A DNA stretch of 5,274 bases from an uncultured Oscillospiraceae bacterium (GTDB lineage Bacteria; Bacillota; Clostridia; Oscillospirales; Oscillospiraceae), in contig CAKUCT010000136.1 of the NCBI GenBank assembly GCA_934643765.1, positions 1 to 5,274 of the forward strand. The letters are read 5' to 3'. Below, piece after piece: positions 1 to 4,481 of this stretch (position 1 is the first letter of the stretch; every line of letters begins with the position of its first letter). The notes under the pieces are model-generated. The model was not told where the DNA came from, ran no database searches, and saw nothing but the letters and a program-made list of their open reading frames with translations. A program made the position numbers and the translations under genes.

Positions 1-387
1 ATTCTTGACTCCATGAACAGCTATTACACCGTAAACGGCATTCTTTATATTCTGGAGCTGTTCGGCGTCGCGCTTGCCGGCATGGTCGCAGCCTGCCTCC
101 TGTTCTACGCGCCCATCGCCATCGGCAACAGCTTTGCAACGCACAAGACGCTTCTGTCCGTCGTGTTCTACTTTGTCATCCAGACCATTTTGCAGATTCT
201 CTCCGTCTTCGGCATCAGCGCGGCCGTCCGCTTTATTTCTCCTGTGGCTGAGTCCGCCATTGTCAACGGCAGCATCAAAACGGCCCACCTTCTGCTCTGC
301 AGCACGCTTGGCTACACGCTCGTCGTCGGCGCAGTGCTCTATGTTCTGACCTGGTTCATGCTCCGCAAACATTTAAATCTGCAATAA
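1..387 (+). CDS. C-terminal part of an integral membrane protein, probably an ABC-2 type transporter permease (5' end outside window)
   Basis: The frame is open from base 1 to a TAA at 385-387, giving 128 residues. The first ATG (13) has no ribosome binding site before it, so the gene very probably starts upstream and only its C-terminus is seen. The piece is almost all hydrophobic, with three or four likely membrane segments: about residues 14-40, 48-75 and 95-121, the first perhaps a hairpin pair. A loop carrying Asn-Ser-Phe-Ala-Thr-His-Lys follows the first segment, and the tail is short and basic (LRKHLNLQ). A polar 'HKT' loop and a final LRKHLNL-like tail are, from memory, typical of clostridial ABC-2 family permeases; there is no sequence search behind this. 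No ATPase motif is visible, which fits a permease subunit. Another polytopic membrane protein remains possible. Confidence 0.6.
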   Translation: MLDSMNSYYTVNGILYILELFGVALAGMVAACLLFYAPIAIGNSFATHKTLLSVVFYFVIQTILQILSVFGISAAVRFISPVAESAIVNGSIKTAHLLLCSTLGYTLVVGAVLYVLTWFMLRKHLNLQ

Positions 388-404
388 CGCACAAACCCAT
401 ATGT

Positions 405-424
405 TTTCGCCCCGCAGGGCGAAA
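405..424. repeat. Inverted repeat 1 of the 405-578 hairpin cluster
   Basis: Perfect 8-base stem TTTCGCCC / GGGCGAAA around a CGCA loop, 18 bases after the stop codon of the upstream membrane gene. It is followed by an AT-rich stretch but no clean T-run, so it is not a convincing terminator by itself. Confidence 0.7.
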
Positions 425-438
425 CAGAATATAAATTT

Positions 439-471
439 ATTTCCTCCGGCGACCTGTGCGTCGGAGGAAAT
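439..471. repeat. Inverted repeat 2 of the 405-578 hairpin cluster
   Basis: Ten-base perfect arms ATTTCCTCCG (439-448) and CGGAGGAAAT (462-471) enclose 13 bases, in which a smaller GAC/GTC pairing is possible. On the + strand the right arm contains GGAGGAAA, which looks like a ribosome binding site but has no start codon at a suitable distance. Confidence 0.7.
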
Positions 472-493
472 TCTTTACGCCGAGCAAGTGTGG

Positions 494-520
494 AGTGTTT
501 GCGCCTTATGCGCAAACACT
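494..520. repeat. Inverted repeat 3 of the 405-578 hairpin cluster
   Basis: Perfect 11-base arms AGTGTTTGCGC (494-504) and GCGCAAACACT (510-520) with a CTTAT loop. It has no T-run on either strand. A weaker pairing (TGCGC 522-526 with GCGCA 535-539) fills most of the gap to the next hairpin. Confidence 0.75.
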
Positions 521-544
521 ATGCGCGCAGCGAAGCGCAGCTTT

Positions 545-583
545 TTCGTGAGAAATAGGTTCGCCTATTTCTCACGAATTTTT
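545..583 (+). terminator. Strong hairpin with + strand T-run, overlapping the 3' end of the opposing gene
   Basis: Perfect 15-base arms at 545-559 and 564-578 close a TTCG tetraloop. On the + strand the stem is followed by five T residues (579-583), so it can act as an intrinsic terminator for the membrane-protein gene ending at 387. On the - strand the bases after the stem are A-rich, so it is a poor terminator for the deacetylase gene, although it may still protect that transcript's 3' end. The stop codon (565-567) and the last four or five codons of the deacetylase gene lie inside the stem. Confidence 0.65.
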
Positions 584-1749
584 CCCGCGTCCTGCACGCT
601 CCATTTGAAGCTTCCTAGATCATACCCGCGCGGCACATAATACCGCTTCACGCGCATCGGATCGTCCGAAGTATTATAAAGCTGCCCATTCATCAAAAGC
701 CCATACGCATAGTACCGCCCCGCGACCTCAATCGACAGTTCGCTTCTTGTCCCCTCCGGATAGCAGACCGCATACGGCACCTGCCCCGTGAGCGCGGCGA
801 GATAATTTTTGCTCGCCTCCATCTCAAAGATGAGCGTTTCCTCGTCCATCGTGCTGAGGTTCCCATGGGAATACGTGTGGCTCTGAATCGACACGAGGCC
901 TGACTGCGAAAGCTCATACACCTGCTCCGCCGTCATCTTGTGCGGCGTGCCGATGGCCTTTGGAATCACAAAAATCGTCGCCTTGGCGCTGTATTTCTGC
1001 AGCAAGGGAAAAAGCTCCGTGTAATTGTCTTCATATCCGTCGTCAAAGGTCAGAATCACGGGCTTTTCATAATCTTCTATATGCGAAAGATCCTCAAACC
1101 AGATTGTCTCATATCCGTTCTCCTGCAGATAAAGCAGCTCTTCTTCCATCGTCTTCGGGCTGACAAACAGATCCCAGTAGCCCCACAGATCATCGCTCAC
1201 CGCGTGATACATCAGAACCGGCACATTGACCGCCGCTTCCGGCGGCGCAAGTTCAAGCGCCCTTGCAAGATACACTGTCCCGTCCTCCGCCGTGCCGGTC
1301 ACAAATCCAAACCGCTCCGCCGCCTCCGGAACCGGCACATACGCCGTGCCCTCCTGCCAAAATCCTGCGCCGGGCGTAAGCGCGTCCGAACGGACAAGAT
1401 CAAATATCTCCTCGCGCTCCTGCGATGAAAACTTCACACAGTCTTCCTCCTGCGCGCACGAAAGCCCCGCGCGCGCAGAGAATTTTTCTGCCTGCACAAA
1501 AAGCGTCTTCCCATCTGTCAGCGTCTGCGTCCGCTCGCCGAAGAGCAGAATTTCCTCTCCCGCCGGAAGCGGCTCGGGTTCTGGCGCCGGCTCCGGCGCG
1601 GCTGCTTCCTCCGGTTCCGGCGCTTCTTCCGCCACCATCGCCTGCTCCGCCTGCGGCAATGCCGCTTCTTGCTGCTTGGGCGCGGCGCAGGCGCTCAGCG
1701 CCAGCGCGCAGAGCAGCGCCGCCAATACCGTCATCCAGGATCGCTTCAT
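565..1749 (-). CDS. Secreted lipoprotein polysaccharide deacetylase (NodB fold, carbohydrate esterase 4 family)
   Basis: This 394-residue protein probably removes acetyl groups from an N-acetylated glycan at the outer face of the membrane. Residues 1-21 form a lipoprotein signal peptide (KRSW, hydrophobic core, lipobox LSAC with Cys21). Residues about 22-65 are a Glu/Pro/Ala-rich linker. Residues about 66-165 resemble a copper-amine-oxidase-N-like stalk (YVPVPEAAERFGF). The NodB domain runs from VPVLMYHAV (177-184): TFDDG at 234-238 supplies the catalytic Asp236 and metal ligand Asp237, and SHTYSH supplies His291 and His295. The third motif is CYPEGTRS (329-336), without the classical Arg-x-Pro order, as in IcaB/PgaB-like proteins. 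The start is ATG 1749: GGAGG at 1757-1761 is seven bases away, whereas the in-frame GTG at 1755 would leave one base. It follows the regulator gene by 20 bases, so they are likely cotranscribed. The exact substrate (peptidoglycan or exopolysaccharide) is unknown. Confidence 0.88.
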   Translation of the reverse strand: MKRSWMTVLAALLCALALSACAAPKQQEAALPQAEQAMVAEEAPEPEEAAAPEPAPEPEPLPAGEEILLFGERTQTLTDGKTLFVQAEKFSARAGLSCAQEEDCVKFSSQEREEIFDLVRSDALTPGAGFWQEGTAYVPVPEAAERFGFVTGTAEDGTVYLARALELAPPEAAVNVPVLMYHAVSDDLWGYWDLFVSPKTMEEELLYLQENGYETIWFEDLSHIEDYEKPVILTFDDGYEDNYTELFPLLQKYSAKATIFVIPKAIGTPHKMTAEQVYELSQSGLVSIQSHTYSHGNLSTMDEETLIFEMEASKNYLAALTGQVPYAVCYPEGTRSELSIEVAGRYYAYGLLMNGQLYNTSDDPMRVKRYYVPRGYDLGSFKWSVQDAGKIREK

Positions 1750-1756
1750 GGCCACT

Positions 1757-1761
1757 CCTCC
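1757..1761 (-). promoter_or_regulatory. Ribosome binding site that fixes the deacetylase start
   Basis: GGAGG on the - strand, seven bases before ATG 1749. It lies only one base from the longer in-frame GTG (1755), which argues for the shorter protein beginning MKRSW. Confidence 0.8.
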
Positions 1762-1769
1762 GTTTTACG

Positions 1770-2630
1770 TTATTTCTGCATCGCCAGCTGCTTCGATGCG
1801 TATTCATACGCCTGCTGGTACTGCCCCATTTCCCGGTAACAGACCTCAAGACCCTGATAGAGCTCGCGCTGCAAAACCGGCGCAAGCTCCAGCTCCTCGG
1901 CCTGGTGCAGATACAGCGCCGCGTTTTCAAACTGCTCCTTGCGCGCCGCAATCCGTCCGCGCAGAATCAGATACTCTGCGCGTTCGCACTCCGGCAGCTC
2001 CGCAATCGACCAGATTTCCCGCTCCGCCGCCTGGATATGCTCCTGCTGCAGATGGAACCGCGCCATCATCAAGTGGTACCGGACCGTCGGCTGCTGCGCA
2101 AGATAATAGTCGCGATAGGCCGCAACCGCCTCATCCGCCTGCGGCGTCTGCAGCGCGCACCGCGCCAGAACCGCCAGCGCCGCCATCTGCACATCCGCCA
2201 TCTGGTACAGTCCCTCGCGGCTGCGCCGCAGGGCCGTCTGCGCAAGCTCGCGCGCCCGGTCAAAGTCCTCCTGCTGCAGCATCTGCTCGGCCAGCTGCCC
2301 GGCCGACGCGGATAACAGCAGCAGCGCCTCATCGTCCAGCGCGCCGCCGTCTTCCAGCAGCGCCGCGCACTGCGCATACGCGCCGTTTTTGAACATCGCG
2401 CGCGCCTTTCGCATCCGCTCCAGAGCGGCGTCCGTCTGCTCGTCAGACAGCAGCCACCCCACGCTTACATCCAGCACCTGCGCCAGATGCTCCAGCGTGC
2501 GCATCGACGGCATGGCCTGGTCGTTTTCAATCTGTGAGAGCATATTGCGCGTGATGCAGCCCTCCGCCGCCTGACTCTGGCTCAGGCCCTTGGCCTGCCT
2601 CGTCTGCCGCAGCTTCTGTCCAAGCGTCAT
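1770..2630 (-). CDS. XRE-family transcriptional regulator with C-terminal TPR-like helical region
   Basis: A 286-residue cytoplasmic DNA-binding protein. Residues about 5-61 form a Cro/C1-type helix-turn-helix: LRQTRQAKGLSQSQAA, the recognition helix region around TRNMLSQIEN, then PSMRTLEHLAQVLDVSVGWLL. Residues about 70-286 are alpha-helical, rich in Ala, Leu, Gln and Glu, with spacing like tetratricopeptide repeats (for example EQFENAALYLHQAEE and MGQYQQAYEYASKQL near the C-terminus). In this architecture the helical part usually senses a peptide or protein, but no ligand can be read here. The start is ATG 2630, with GGGAGG at 2638-2643 seven bases before it. The deacetylase gene follows after 20 bases on the same strand, so the regulator probably controls its own operon. 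A promoter and a palindrome lie directly upstream. Confidence 0.88.
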   Translation of the reverse strand: MTLGQKLRQTRQAKGLSQSQAAEGCITRNMLSQIENDQAMPSMRTLEHLAQVLDVSVGWLLSDEQTDAALERMRKARAMFKNGAYAQCAALLEDGGALDDEALLLLSASAGQLAEQMLQQEDFDRARELAQTALRRSREGLYQMADVQMAALAVLARCALQTPQADEAVAAYRDYYLAQQPTVRYHLMMARFHLQQEHIQAAEREIWSIAELPECERAEYLILRGRIAARKEQFENAALYLHQAEELELAPVLQRELYQGLEVCYREMGQYQQAYEYASKQLAMQK

Positions 2631-2643
2631 GCCGTTTCCTCCC

Positions 2644-2658
2644 GTAAATGGTATTTAC
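2644..2658. promoter_or_regulatory. Palindrome GTAAAT-GGT-ATTTAC, candidate operator of the XRE gene
   Basis: Perfect 6-base arms around three bases, next to the ribosome binding site (2638-2643) and covering the transcription start predicted about 7 bases downstream of the -10 box. A dyad in this place is what an autorepressing XRE dimer would use; binding is inferred, not shown. Confidence 0.45.
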
Positions 2659-2661
2659 ACC

Positions 2662-2690
2662 ACTGTACCAGAATCTTCCGGCCTTTGCAA
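2662..2690 (-). promoter_or_regulatory. Sigma-A promoter for the regulator-deacetylase operon
   Basis: On the - strand: -35 TTGCAA (2685-2690), 17-base spacer, -10 TACAGT (2662-2667) with an extended TG one base upstream. The -10 is not ideal, but spacing and position (leader of about 25 bases) fit. Confidence 0.55.
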
Positions 2691-2744
2691 GCAAAAAGCG
2701 CCCCGGCCCGGCAAAATCACCGCTGCCTCTTTTGGGGCCGCTTC

Positions 2745-2773
2745 TTGAATCATCGCCGTTTGTGTGCTAAAAT
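2745..2773 (+). promoter_or_regulatory. Sigma-A promoter for the deaminase gene
   Basis: -35 TTGAAT (2745-2750), 17-base spacer, extended -10 TGCTAAAAT with hexamer TAAAAT (2768-2773). Transcription would start near 2780, giving a leader of about 27 bases before the TTG start. It diverges from the XRE promoter. Confidence 0.7.
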
Positions 2774-2939
2774 CATGAAAACTGAAACTTTTGGAGGAAC
2801 AAAACTTTGGATATCTGGGAAACCCTATATAGAAAAGCCAAAGAGCAGTACCATCCGGAGGATGTCTCGCCCTTTGTCTACGCGCATCACGTGGTCTGCG
2901 CGCTGGAGGCAGAAAACGGAGAAATATATGTGGGTTTTT

Positions 2940-2964
2940 GCGTCAGCTGACAAGGGCACACACG
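2940..2964 (+). repeat. Left terminal inverted repeat of the insertion element
   Basis: It matches the reverse complement of 3187-3211 at 23 of 25 positions (mismatches at 2947 and 2962). The outer ten bases GTCAGCTGAC (2942-2951) are themselves a perfect palindrome. The TGA that truncates the deaminase (2948-2950) lies in this repeat. Confidence 0.85.
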
Positions 2965-3008
2965 GTTTTTCACGGGACAAAAAGGCGTCTGGCGTCGTTA
3001 TCCTCGTC

Positions 3009-3026
3009 GATGGGCGCCAGCCCATC
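3009..3026. repeat. Internal hairpin of the insertion element
   Basis: Perfect 6-base arms GATGGG (3009-3014) and CCCATC (3021-3026) with a 6-base loop CGCCAG. Confidence 0.6.
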
Positions 3027-3124
3027 TTCCTCGTCTGCCTGGCCAGCCGCCGTTTATCCTCCGTGAAAAACTCCGAAGGACTTGCCGGCCGGTCTGGGGC
3101 GTTGTCTGCAAGGCAGCGGACGAA

Positions 3125-3142
3125 GGCTTGCTGGCGCAAGCC
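3125..3142. repeat. Second internal hairpin of the insertion element
   Basis: Perfect 7-base arms GGCTTGC (3125-3131) and GCAAGCC (3136-3142) with the loop TGGC. Confidence 0.6.
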
Positions 3143-3186
3143 GAGGACAATAACGCAGCAGACGGCGGCTTAGCTCGGCCCGCAAG

Positions 3187-3211
3187 CGCGTGTGCCCTTG
3201 TCAACTGACGC
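3187..3211 (-). repeat. Right terminal inverted repeat of the insertion element
   Basis: Inverted partner of 2940-2964. Directly after it the deaminase frame resumes (GCT at 3210-3212), so its last two bases (GC) may belong to the gene rather than to the element. Confidence 0.85.
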
Positions 3212-3540
3212 TAGCATTGAAAGCTGCAGCGGTGTTATGAATCTCTGCGCAGAGCGCGTCGCCGCGCTGAACATGTACCTCAGCAGCGGCCAGACAAAGG
3301 TGAAGCGCCTGATCTCCTTCCGGGATAAAGCGCCCTCTGGCGGCGGCAGCGGGATGCTCTGCGGGGCCTGCCGCGAATTCTTCTACCAGCTGAATGAAGA
3401 AAACGAAGATATGGAAATTCTGGTCGACTACGATAAACGGGAAATCGTAACGCTCAAAGATCTGATGCCCAGCTGGTGGGGCAAGGAGCGATATCACGCT
3501 GAACAGTCAAATGACTGAACGTTTTCAAATAAAGATAAAA

Positions 3541-3576
3541 CAGCCCGGATTGCATCATCGCAATCCGGGCTGCTTT
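3541..3576. terminator. Bidirectional intrinsic terminator between the convergent deaminase and phosphoribosyltransferase genes
   Basis: Perfect 13-base GC-rich stem (3541-3553 with 3560-3572) and a 6-base loop ATCATC. On the + strand it is followed by CTTTG; on the - strand by TTTTATCTTTATT, the stronger T-run. It lies 22 bases after the deaminase stop and 20 bases past the phosphoribosyltransferase stop, and probably serves both. Confidence 0.85.
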
Positions 3577-3596
3577 GTATTCTGTATAAAATGGAT

Positions 3597-4154
3597 TTAT
3601 CCCTTGACCGTGCCGTCCGCGTTGAACACCGGCAGCTTTTCCAGATAGACAATATCCTTGCGCGCCTGTGCGTCGCCCTCGGCCAGAACCGCCATGCGGC
3701 CGGCGACCTCGCCGCCTGCCTGGTGAACCAGCTCTTCGAGCGCATGCAGGCTCTCGCCGGTCGAAATCACGTCGTCGACAATCAGAATCTTCTTGCCCTT
3801 CATCTTGGCCGCGTCCTCGCCGGACAGATAGAGCTCCTGCTCGTGCTGGGTCGTGATCGAACGGACCTGCACATGGATGGGATTTGTCAGATAGACCTTC
3901 ATGCCCTTGCGCGCGACAAAATAGGTGCTCGCGCCGGACTGCCGGGCCATCTCGTGGATCAGCGGAATGCTCTTGGCCTCCGCCGTCAGAAGGTAATCAT
4001 AGTCCTTCGGTGCTCTTGCCAGCAGCTCTTTCGCGCAGGCCACGGTAATTTCCGCGTCGCCGAACATAATGAATGCGCCGATGTAGAAGTCATCTGCCAC
4101 CTTACAGAGCGGCAGCTCACGTTTGACGCCTGCAATCGTCATCGGGTATGTCAT
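3597..4154 (-). CDS. Purine-type phosphoribosyltransferase (Apt/Xpt-like)
   Basis: A 185-residue cytoplasmic enzyme expected to join a free base, probably a purine, to PRPP to give the nucleotide and pyrophosphate. The PRPP-binding signature ILIVDDVISTGES is at residues 123-135, with the acidic pair Asp127-Asp128. TAEAKSIPL (58-66) matches the early base/PRPP loop of adenine and xanthine phosphoribosyltransferases. The stretch ELYLSGEDAAKMKGKK (107-122) occupies the flexible-hood region. Length is typical. The start is ATG 4154, because GAGGAG at 4163-4168 is eight bases upstream. An in-frame ATG at 4172 would put that ribosome binding site inside the coding sequence. It diverges from a purine permease gene and ends at a shared terminator, supporting purine salvage. 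Which base it uses (adenine, xanthine, guanine or hypoxanthine) cannot be settled by eye. Confidence 0.85.
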   Translation of the reverse strand: MTYPMTIAGVKRELPLCKVADDFYIGAFIMFGDAEITVACAKELLARAPKDYDYLLTAEAKSIPLIHEMARQSGASTYFVARKGMKVYLTNPIHVQVRSITTQHEQELYLSGEDAAKMKGKKILIVDDVISTGESLHALEELVHQAGGEVAGRMAVLAEGDAQARKDIVYLEKLPVFNADGTVKG

Positions 4155-4162
4155 GCGTATCT

Positions 4163-4168
4163 CTCCTC
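4163..4168 (-). promoter_or_regulatory. Ribosome binding site that fixes the phosphoribosyltransferase start
   Basis: GAGGAG on the - strand, eight bases before ATG 4154. It would be coding if the upstream ATG (4172) were used. Confidence 0.75.
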
Positions 4169-4193
4169 GCATTTTTATAATCTCTGCCAGTCC

Positions 4194-4222
4194 ATTATAT
4201 GCAACCGGCGGAGGAAAGTCAA
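4194..4222 (-). promoter_or_regulatory. Near-consensus sigma-A promoter of the phosphoribosyltransferase gene
   Basis: On the - strand: -35 TTGACT (4217-4222), 17-base spacer, -10 TATAAT (4194-4199). Transcription would start near 4187, giving a leader of about 30 bases with no room for a riboswitch. Confidence 0.8.
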
Positions 4223-4239
4223 TTCCTTCCGTCCGGCCA

Positions 4240-4252
4240 AACGTTCGGCTTT
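4240..4252 (-). promoter_or_regulatory. PurBox-like motif upstream of the phosphoribosyltransferase promoter
   Basis: On the - strand AAAGCCGAACGTT agrees at 11 of 13 positions with the Firmicute PurBox consensus AWWWCCGAACWWT as I recall it, including the CCGAAC core. It lies about 18 bases upstream of the -35 box. Whether this organism has a PurR-type regulator is unknown. Confidence 0.3.
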
Positions 4253-4308
4253 TCGTCGCAATCCCTGAAAATTTGTCAGTTTTTCGCCAATATCGTACGC
4301 TTATTTAT

Positions 4309-4321
4309 AATCACGAACAAA
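4309..4321 (+). promoter_or_regulatory. Weaker PurBox-like motif on the permease side
   Basis: AATCACGAACAAA agrees at about 10 of 13 positions with the recalled PurBox consensus, including CGAAC. It lies about 70 bases upstream of the permease -35 box and in the opposite orientation to the motif at 4240-4252. It could be chance. Confidence 0.2.
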
Positions 4322-4390
4322 ACGCAGAAAATTGTTTAGGTGTGCAAAAAGATTGTTAGTTTTTTGTTGATTCCGTCCCCTTCCGTCAGC

Positions 4391-4419
4391 TTGAGTTTTC
4401 CCGTGTTCTTTCCTATAAT
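4391..4419 (+). promoter_or_regulatory. Sigma-A promoter of the purine permease gene
   Basis: -35 TTGAGT (4391-4396), 17-base spacer, -10 TATAAT (4414-4419). Transcription would start near 4426, giving a leader of about 56 bases. The rest of the 327-base gap between the two start codons is AT-rich with no gene visible. Confidence 0.8.
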
Positions 4420-4432
4420 AGAGACACAAGGA

Positions 4433-4453
4433 GCCGGAGCACGGGGCTTCGGC
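4433..4453 (+). repeat. Small hairpin in the permease leader
   Basis: Arms GCCGGAGC (4433-4440) and GCTTCGGC (4446-4453) pair over 8 bases with one G-U, around a 5-base loop. It lies between the predicted transcription start and the ribosome binding region and has no T-run, so it is more likely a stabilising or spacing hairpin than a terminator. Confidence 0.4.
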
Positions 4454-4481
4454 CATGTGAAAGAAAGGAAGGATTTTCTTC

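Larger units (their letters stand above)
2942..3209. mobile_element. MITE-like non-coding insertion element with long terminal inverted repeats
   Basis: A 268-base block interrupts the deaminase reading frame. Its ends match in inverted orientation over 25 bases, counting the flanking GC, with two mismatches; the shared end reads GTCAGYTGACAAGGGCACAC inward. No transposase or other convincing gene lies inside. The interior holds further inverted repeats: GTTTTTCACGG (2965-2975) with its complement at 3061-3071, CCTCG (3002-3006) and CGTTAT (2996-3001) with complements at 3142-3146 and 3150-3155, and two local hairpins (3009-3026, 3125-3142). It therefore folds back along much of its length. 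Exact limits are uncertain by a few bases and no clean target duplication is seen. Mobilisation by a transposase encoded elsewhere is inferred. Confidence 0.75.
2807..3518 (+). pseudogene. Cytidine deaminase-type gene interrupted by a ~268-base insertion
   Basis: Without the insert this encodes about 145-147 residues, a normal length for a zinc-dependent cytidine/deoxycytidine deaminase of pyrimidine salvage. The first part (2807-2941) starts at TTG with GGAGG at 2793-2797, nine bases upstream, and reads LDIWETLYRKAKEQYHPEDV... to EIYVGFC. An in-frame TGA at 2948-2950, inside the insert's left end, stops it at 47 residues. The second part resumes at 3210 with ASIESCSGVMNLCAER, carrying the Cys (3246-3248) and proton-shuttling Glu (3252-3254) of the CAE motif, then LCGAC (3357-3371) with the other two zinc-binding Cys, and ends ...DLMPSWWGKERY near the stop at 3516-3518. 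The usual Pro before the CxxC motif is Leu. The insert also shifts the frame. The second part has no ribosome binding site, so the gene is probably inactive. Neither half has any other stop codon, so the break looks recent. Confidence 0.85.

Noticed and set aside
401..640. Small + strand open frame (79 codons) across the hairpin cluster
   Set aside because: It has no ribosome binding site, consists largely of inverted-repeat sequence, and overlaps the end of the opposing deacetylase gene.
1226..2392. Long open frame on the + strand (388 codons) opposite the regulator and deacetylase genes
   Set aside because: It is rich in Ala, Pro, Ser and Arg with no recognisable domain, has no ribosome binding site, and is the antisense shadow of two well-supported GC-rich genes.
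2825..3139. Open frame on the - strand running across the insertion element (104 codons)
   Set aside because: It crosses the element's left boundary into deaminase antisense, so it cannot be an original gene of either. Similar short ORFs from repeat copies may be mis-annotated as genes elsewhere.
2942..3209. Group I or group II self-splicing intron in the deaminase gene
   Set aside because: The block is too short, no domain V-like hairpin or group I core can be recognised, and the ends are transposon-like inverted repeats.
3192..3518. The downstream deaminase half as an independent gene starting at GTG 3192
   Set aside because: The GTG lies in the element's terminal repeat with no ribosome binding site, and the protein would lack the N-terminal part of the fold. 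Treated as the 3' part of a pseudogene.
3591..4268. Open frame on the + strand (225 codons) opposite the phosphoribosyltransferase
   Set aside because: The opposite strand carries a clear PRPP-binding enzyme with promoter, ribosome binding site and terminator; this frame is its antisense.
4306..4311. Second TATAAT on the + strand as another permease promoter
   Set aside because: No acceptable -35 hexamer lies 16-18 bases upstream (TTCGCC at 17), whereas the promoter at 4391-4419 is well matched.
4301..4380. Purine riboswitch in the permease upstream region, suggested by TATAATCACG
   Set aside because: The conserved three-way junction core and loop-loop sequences of the purine aptamer are absent, and the stretch lies upstream of the predicted transcription start.
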